64,000 nt of DNA. Source: Bartonella kosoyi (lineage in GTDB: Bacteria; Pseudomonadota; Alphaproteobacteria; Rhizobiales; Rhizobiaceae). The stretch is from assembly GCF_003606325.2 (NCBI RefSeq), contig NZ_CP031843.2, positions 806,001-870,000 on the forward strand. Reading direction: 5' to 3'. A model generated the notes under the pieces. It did not search any database, was not told where the DNA came from, and worked only from the letters and a program-made list of their open reading frames with translations. The translations under genes and the position numbers were made by a program. Below, piece by piece: positions 61,560 through 64,000 of this stretch. Position 1 is the first letter of the stretch. Each line of letters begins with the position of its first letter.

Positions 61560-62297
61560 CTAGGAAACATCAATTGTTGGACCAAAAATTTGTTCAAAAG
61601 CCTGTTTGAGAGCAATATCAATATCATGCATTGTTACAGGGCACCCTAGATCAAGAAAGCTTGTTACACCGTGGTTTGTAATTCCACAAGGAACAATTCC
61701 TGAATAATGGGCTAAATTAGGATTAACATTGATAGAGACGCCATGAAAACTTATCCATTTGCGCACTCGAATGCCAATCGCTGCAATTTTATCTTCGGAA
61801 GAAAGATCATTTTGCTTTGATGGACCATGAGATTGTTTAACCCAGACACCAACGCGATCTTCTCTGCGTTCGCCTTTAATATTAAAGCGCGCAAGCATTT
61901 GTATGATCCATTCTTCTAATGCACTAATGAAAGCACGGATGTCTTGTTTTCGGCGTTTAAGATCAAGCATAATATAAGCAATACGCTGTCCTGGTCCGTG
62001 ATAGGTAAATTCACCTCCACGTCCTGCTTCGTAAACAGGAAATAAATGAGGCGCTAAAAGATCCTTTTTATCTGCACTCGTACCCGCAGTATAAAGGGAA
62101 GGGTGTTCAAGAAGCCAAACCTGTTCATGGGCCGTTTTTGCAAGAATTTTTTCCACACGTTCCTGCATGTAACGCAGCGCTTCAGGATATTCAACCAAAT
62201 GATCACTTATTTTCCATTCAACGGGTGGATTCCCTAGAATTGCATTAAAATGATGTGATAAGTGACTACGATCCGTATGTTTCAATTTAAATGTCAT
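61560..62297 (-). CDS. lipB: Octanoyltransferase LipB
   Basis: Transfers octanoyl from acyl carrier protein to lipoate-dependent enzymes, the first step of lipoate synthesis. 245 residues from ATG 62297. Conserved [20 protein letters not shown], the Lys-containing [16 protein letters not shown] and the catalytic Cys in [13 protein letters not shown]. lipA is not in the window. Confidence 0.95.
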   Translation of the reverse strand: MTFKLKHTDRSHLSHHFNAILGNPPVEWKISDHLVEYPEALRYMQERVEKILAKTAHEQVWLLEHPSLYTAGTSADKKDLLAPHLFPVYEAGRGGEFTYHGPGQRIAYIMLDLKRRKQDIRAFISALEEWIIQMLARFNIKGERREDRVGVWVKQSHGPSKQNDLSSEDKIAAIGIRVRKWISFHGVSINVNPNLAHYSGIVPCGITNHGVTSFLDLGCPVTMHDIDIALKQAFEQIFGPTIDVS

Positions 62298-62444
62298 TAG
62301 CAATATTTATCTTAATGTTTGAGTTTGTATTGTAATCAGAAAAATAACAAAAGCGTAAGATTAAGAGACACTTTATGAGAAATGCAATGAATTTTTAATG
62401 AGAAATGTAATGAATTTTATTAAAAAAAACGCGTTACGTTCGTT

Positions 62445-63296
62445 TTACCATCTTCCTGTTGCACCACCACCACCTGATGATCCACCACCACCTCTGAATC
62501 CTCCTCCTCCTGAATGTCCACCAAAAATTCCACCAGAATCTCTACCCTTCGTATTTAAGTTTAAAAACCAAGGTGTGAAGACAATACCCATCCAAAGATA
62601 CTTTCGTGGACCTATTTTCTGACCAAAAATCATAGCAAGAATGGGTAACCCCATGGCTATAAAGAGAATGAAAAACATGATTGTATTTATAATCATTTCT
62701 TCTTTCGCAGCTTGTTTACGTTGTTCTTCAACAGCTTTAGCTTTTTGTTTGAGTCGAAAAGAAAAATCAGCATCGCTTTGTGTGATCACTTTGATAATTG
62801 CATGAACGGCTTCGACAATTCCTTTTTGATAATTTCCTTCACGAAAATGAGGAATCATAAAGCTATTAATGATGACAGAGGAAATGGCATCTGTTAGTTC
62901 TCCTTCCAGACCATAGCCTACTTCAATACGTGCTTCACGTTCATTAGGGGCAATGACGATTAATACGCCATTATTGATTTCTTTTTGACCTAACTTCCAT
63001 GTGCGAAAAAGAGAATTGCTGTATGTCTCTATATCATTGCCCAAAAGAGTAGGGAGCGTTACAAGAACAATTTGATCTCCTGTTTGTTCTTCGAGTGTAG
63101 CGAGTTTTTCCGTTAAATTTCTCTTTGTTGCATGGTCAAGTAAATGAGCCATATCGTTGATATAGCCGGTTAAGGGAGGAAATTGAGTGTGTGCGTGAGT
63201 GACATTCCCCCATGTAATGATCAAGTAAAGAATGCTCAAAGAAATCCATAAACGTCGAAAAAAACGACGTTTTATAGCGTGTTCAAACGATTTCAT
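62445..63296 (-). CDS. TPM-domain membrane protein (YgcG-like)
   Basis: 283 residues: N-terminal signal or membrane segment (WISLSILYLIITWGNVTHA), a TPM domain (LTGYINDMAHLLDHATKRNL, then GVLIVIAPNEREARIEVGYG), a second membrane segment (IINTIMFFILFIAMGLPILA) and a Gly-rich C-terminus (GGGGFRGGGGSSGGGGATG). This is the standard layout of the family, whose role is not clear. The start overlaps the LemA stop by one base (TAATG), and LemA/TPM pairs are common, so the two probably act together at the inner membrane. Confidence 0.9.
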   Translation of the reverse strand: MKSFEHAIKRRFFRRLWISLSILYLIITWGNVTHAHTQFPPLTGYINDMAHLLDHATKRNLTEKLATLEEQTGDQIVLVTLPTLLGNDIETYSNSLFRTWKLGQKEINNGVLIVIAPNEREARIEVGYGLEGELTDAISSVIINSFMIPHFREGNYQKGIVEAVHAIIKVITQSDADFSFRLKQKAKAVEEQRKQAAKEEMIINTIMFFILFIAMGLPILAMIFGQKIGPRKYLWMGIVFTPWFLNLNTKGRDSGGIFGGHSGGGGFRGGGGSSGGGGATGRW

Positions 63297-63922
63297 TAAT
63301 TAAAATTAACCTTTGGAGTTTGTTGACTATCCGTATCGATGGTAAAAGTTGGCATCGGTTTAGCGTCACGAAACCATAATTTTGCCCAAATCATTGTTGG
63401 CATTGTTTTGAGGGCCGTGTTGTAGGCACGAACCGTTTCAATATAATCGCGGCGTGCAACGGAGATACGGTTTTCAGTTCCTTCTAGCTGTGATTGAAGA
63501 GCAAGAAAGTTCTGGTTTGCTTTAAGATCCGGATAGTTTTCGACAACTGCCATAAGTCGCGAAAGGGCACTTGATAAATTTGCTTGATTTTTGAGATATT
63601 GCTGCATAATTTCCGGATTATTCAACATATCTGCATTAATGTTGACTTGTGTTGCTTTGGCACGTGCTTCAATGACATTTGTGAAAACGCTTTGTTCATG
63701 GGCTGCGTAAGCTTTAACTGTTTCTACAAGATTGGGGATGAGATCTGTACGGCGCTGGTATTGATTGAGCACTTCACTCCATGCGGCGTGTGCTTTTTCT
63801 TCATTTGTTGGTATCGTATTAAATCCGCAGCCACTTAAAAATGGTATGAACCCTACCAAAAAAATAATGATTGAAAATTGTTTTAATATTTTAAACATTG
63901 AAGAAGTTTGTCCATTTAACAT
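63296..63922 (-). CDS. LemA-family lipoprotein
   Basis: 208 residues. Lipoprotein signal with lipobox LSGC (Cys32), then the LemA helical domain: WSEVLNQYQRRTDLIPNLVE, followed by SALSRLMAVVENYPDLKANQ and the end RDYIETVRAYNTALKTMP. A GGAG ribosome-binding site lies 9 bases before the ATG; a second ATG eight codons in is an alternative. Upstream gene of the LemA/TPM pair. Function poorly known. Confidence 0.9.
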   Translation of the reverse strand: MLNGQTSSMFKILKQFSIIIFLVGFIPFLSGCGFNTIPTNEEKAHAAWSEVLNQYQRRTDLIPNLVETVKAYAAHEQSVFTNVIEARAKATQVNINADMLNNPEIMQQYLKNQANLSSALSRLMAVVENYPDLKANQNFLALQSQLEGTENRISVARRDYIETVRAYNTALKTMPTMIWAKLWFRDAKPMPTFTIDTDSQQTPKVNFN

Positions 63923-64000
63923 AAAGAGGTCTCCACAGATATTTTATGTATCATATAGGGTTTATCTTACTGGTGGAAAGTATTTTGAATTTTATAAACA

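Noticed and set aside
62398-62622. Pro-rich plus-strand frame
   Set aside because: It is the antisense of the Gly-rich C-terminus of the TPM-domain protein; the PPP runs mirror GGG codons.
1-64000. CRISPR arrays, insertion sequences and rRNA genes
   Set aside because: No regularly spaced repeats, no transposase frame with terminal inverted repeats and no rRNA sequence were seen.

Overview
The window looks like a chromosomal segment of an alphaproteobacterium of the order Rhizobiales, most probably a Bartonella. The signs are the low GC content with long AT-rich spacers, the fused str-S10-spc-alpha ribosomal cluster of alphaproteobacterial type, popZ next to valS, and close homologues of ExoR, NdvA and DivK. 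The species cannot be fixed from sequence reading alone; some accessory traits would fit a rodent-associated lineage, but that is a guess.

Layout. 1-5.2 kb: the right end of a prophage or gene-transfer-agent-like locus. It holds a very long Ala-rich coiled-coil tail-fibre protein (open at the left edge) whose C-terminus resembles the C-type-lectin variable domain of diversity-generating retroelement targets, then a small unknown gene, an intrinsic terminator, a lysis cassette (T4-type endolysin with a C-terminal membrane anchor, a nested spanin-like pair, a one-TM protein) and an XRE-type regulator. 5.3-5.6 kb: tRNA-Asn and tRNA-Cys. 5.8-17.2 kb: housekeeping and envelope genes: a Pcm-family methyltransferase, TolC, PopZ, ValS, the periplasmic regulator ExoR, a glutamate/aspartate ABC importer (gltIJKL) and exonuclease III.

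17.4-36.4 kb: the ribosomal super-cluster rpsL-rpsG-fusA-tuf-rpsJ through rplO-secY-adk-rpsM-rpsK-rpoA-rplQ. It opens with a good sigma70-type promoter and closes with a strong intrinsic terminator; rpoBC is not upstream. 36.5-47.9 kb: an HtrA/Deg protease, RarA, RecA, AlaS, NdvA (cyclic glucan exporter) and RluC.

47.9-56 kb is the accessory part. An ABC-2 exporter has its ATPase frameshifted in a T8 tract. A glycine-zipper small protein lies behind a palindromic operator-like site. About 2.4 kb of extremely AT-rich DNA follows, holding a probable decayed duplicate of divK with its upstream region, then a small exported protein, and then intact divK. 56.3-64 kb is housekeeping again: rplM-rpsI, recJ, parE, lipB and a lemA/TPM-domain pair.

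The most unusual material is the DGR-like tail-fibre end at the left and the 48.6-55.7 kb accessory island.
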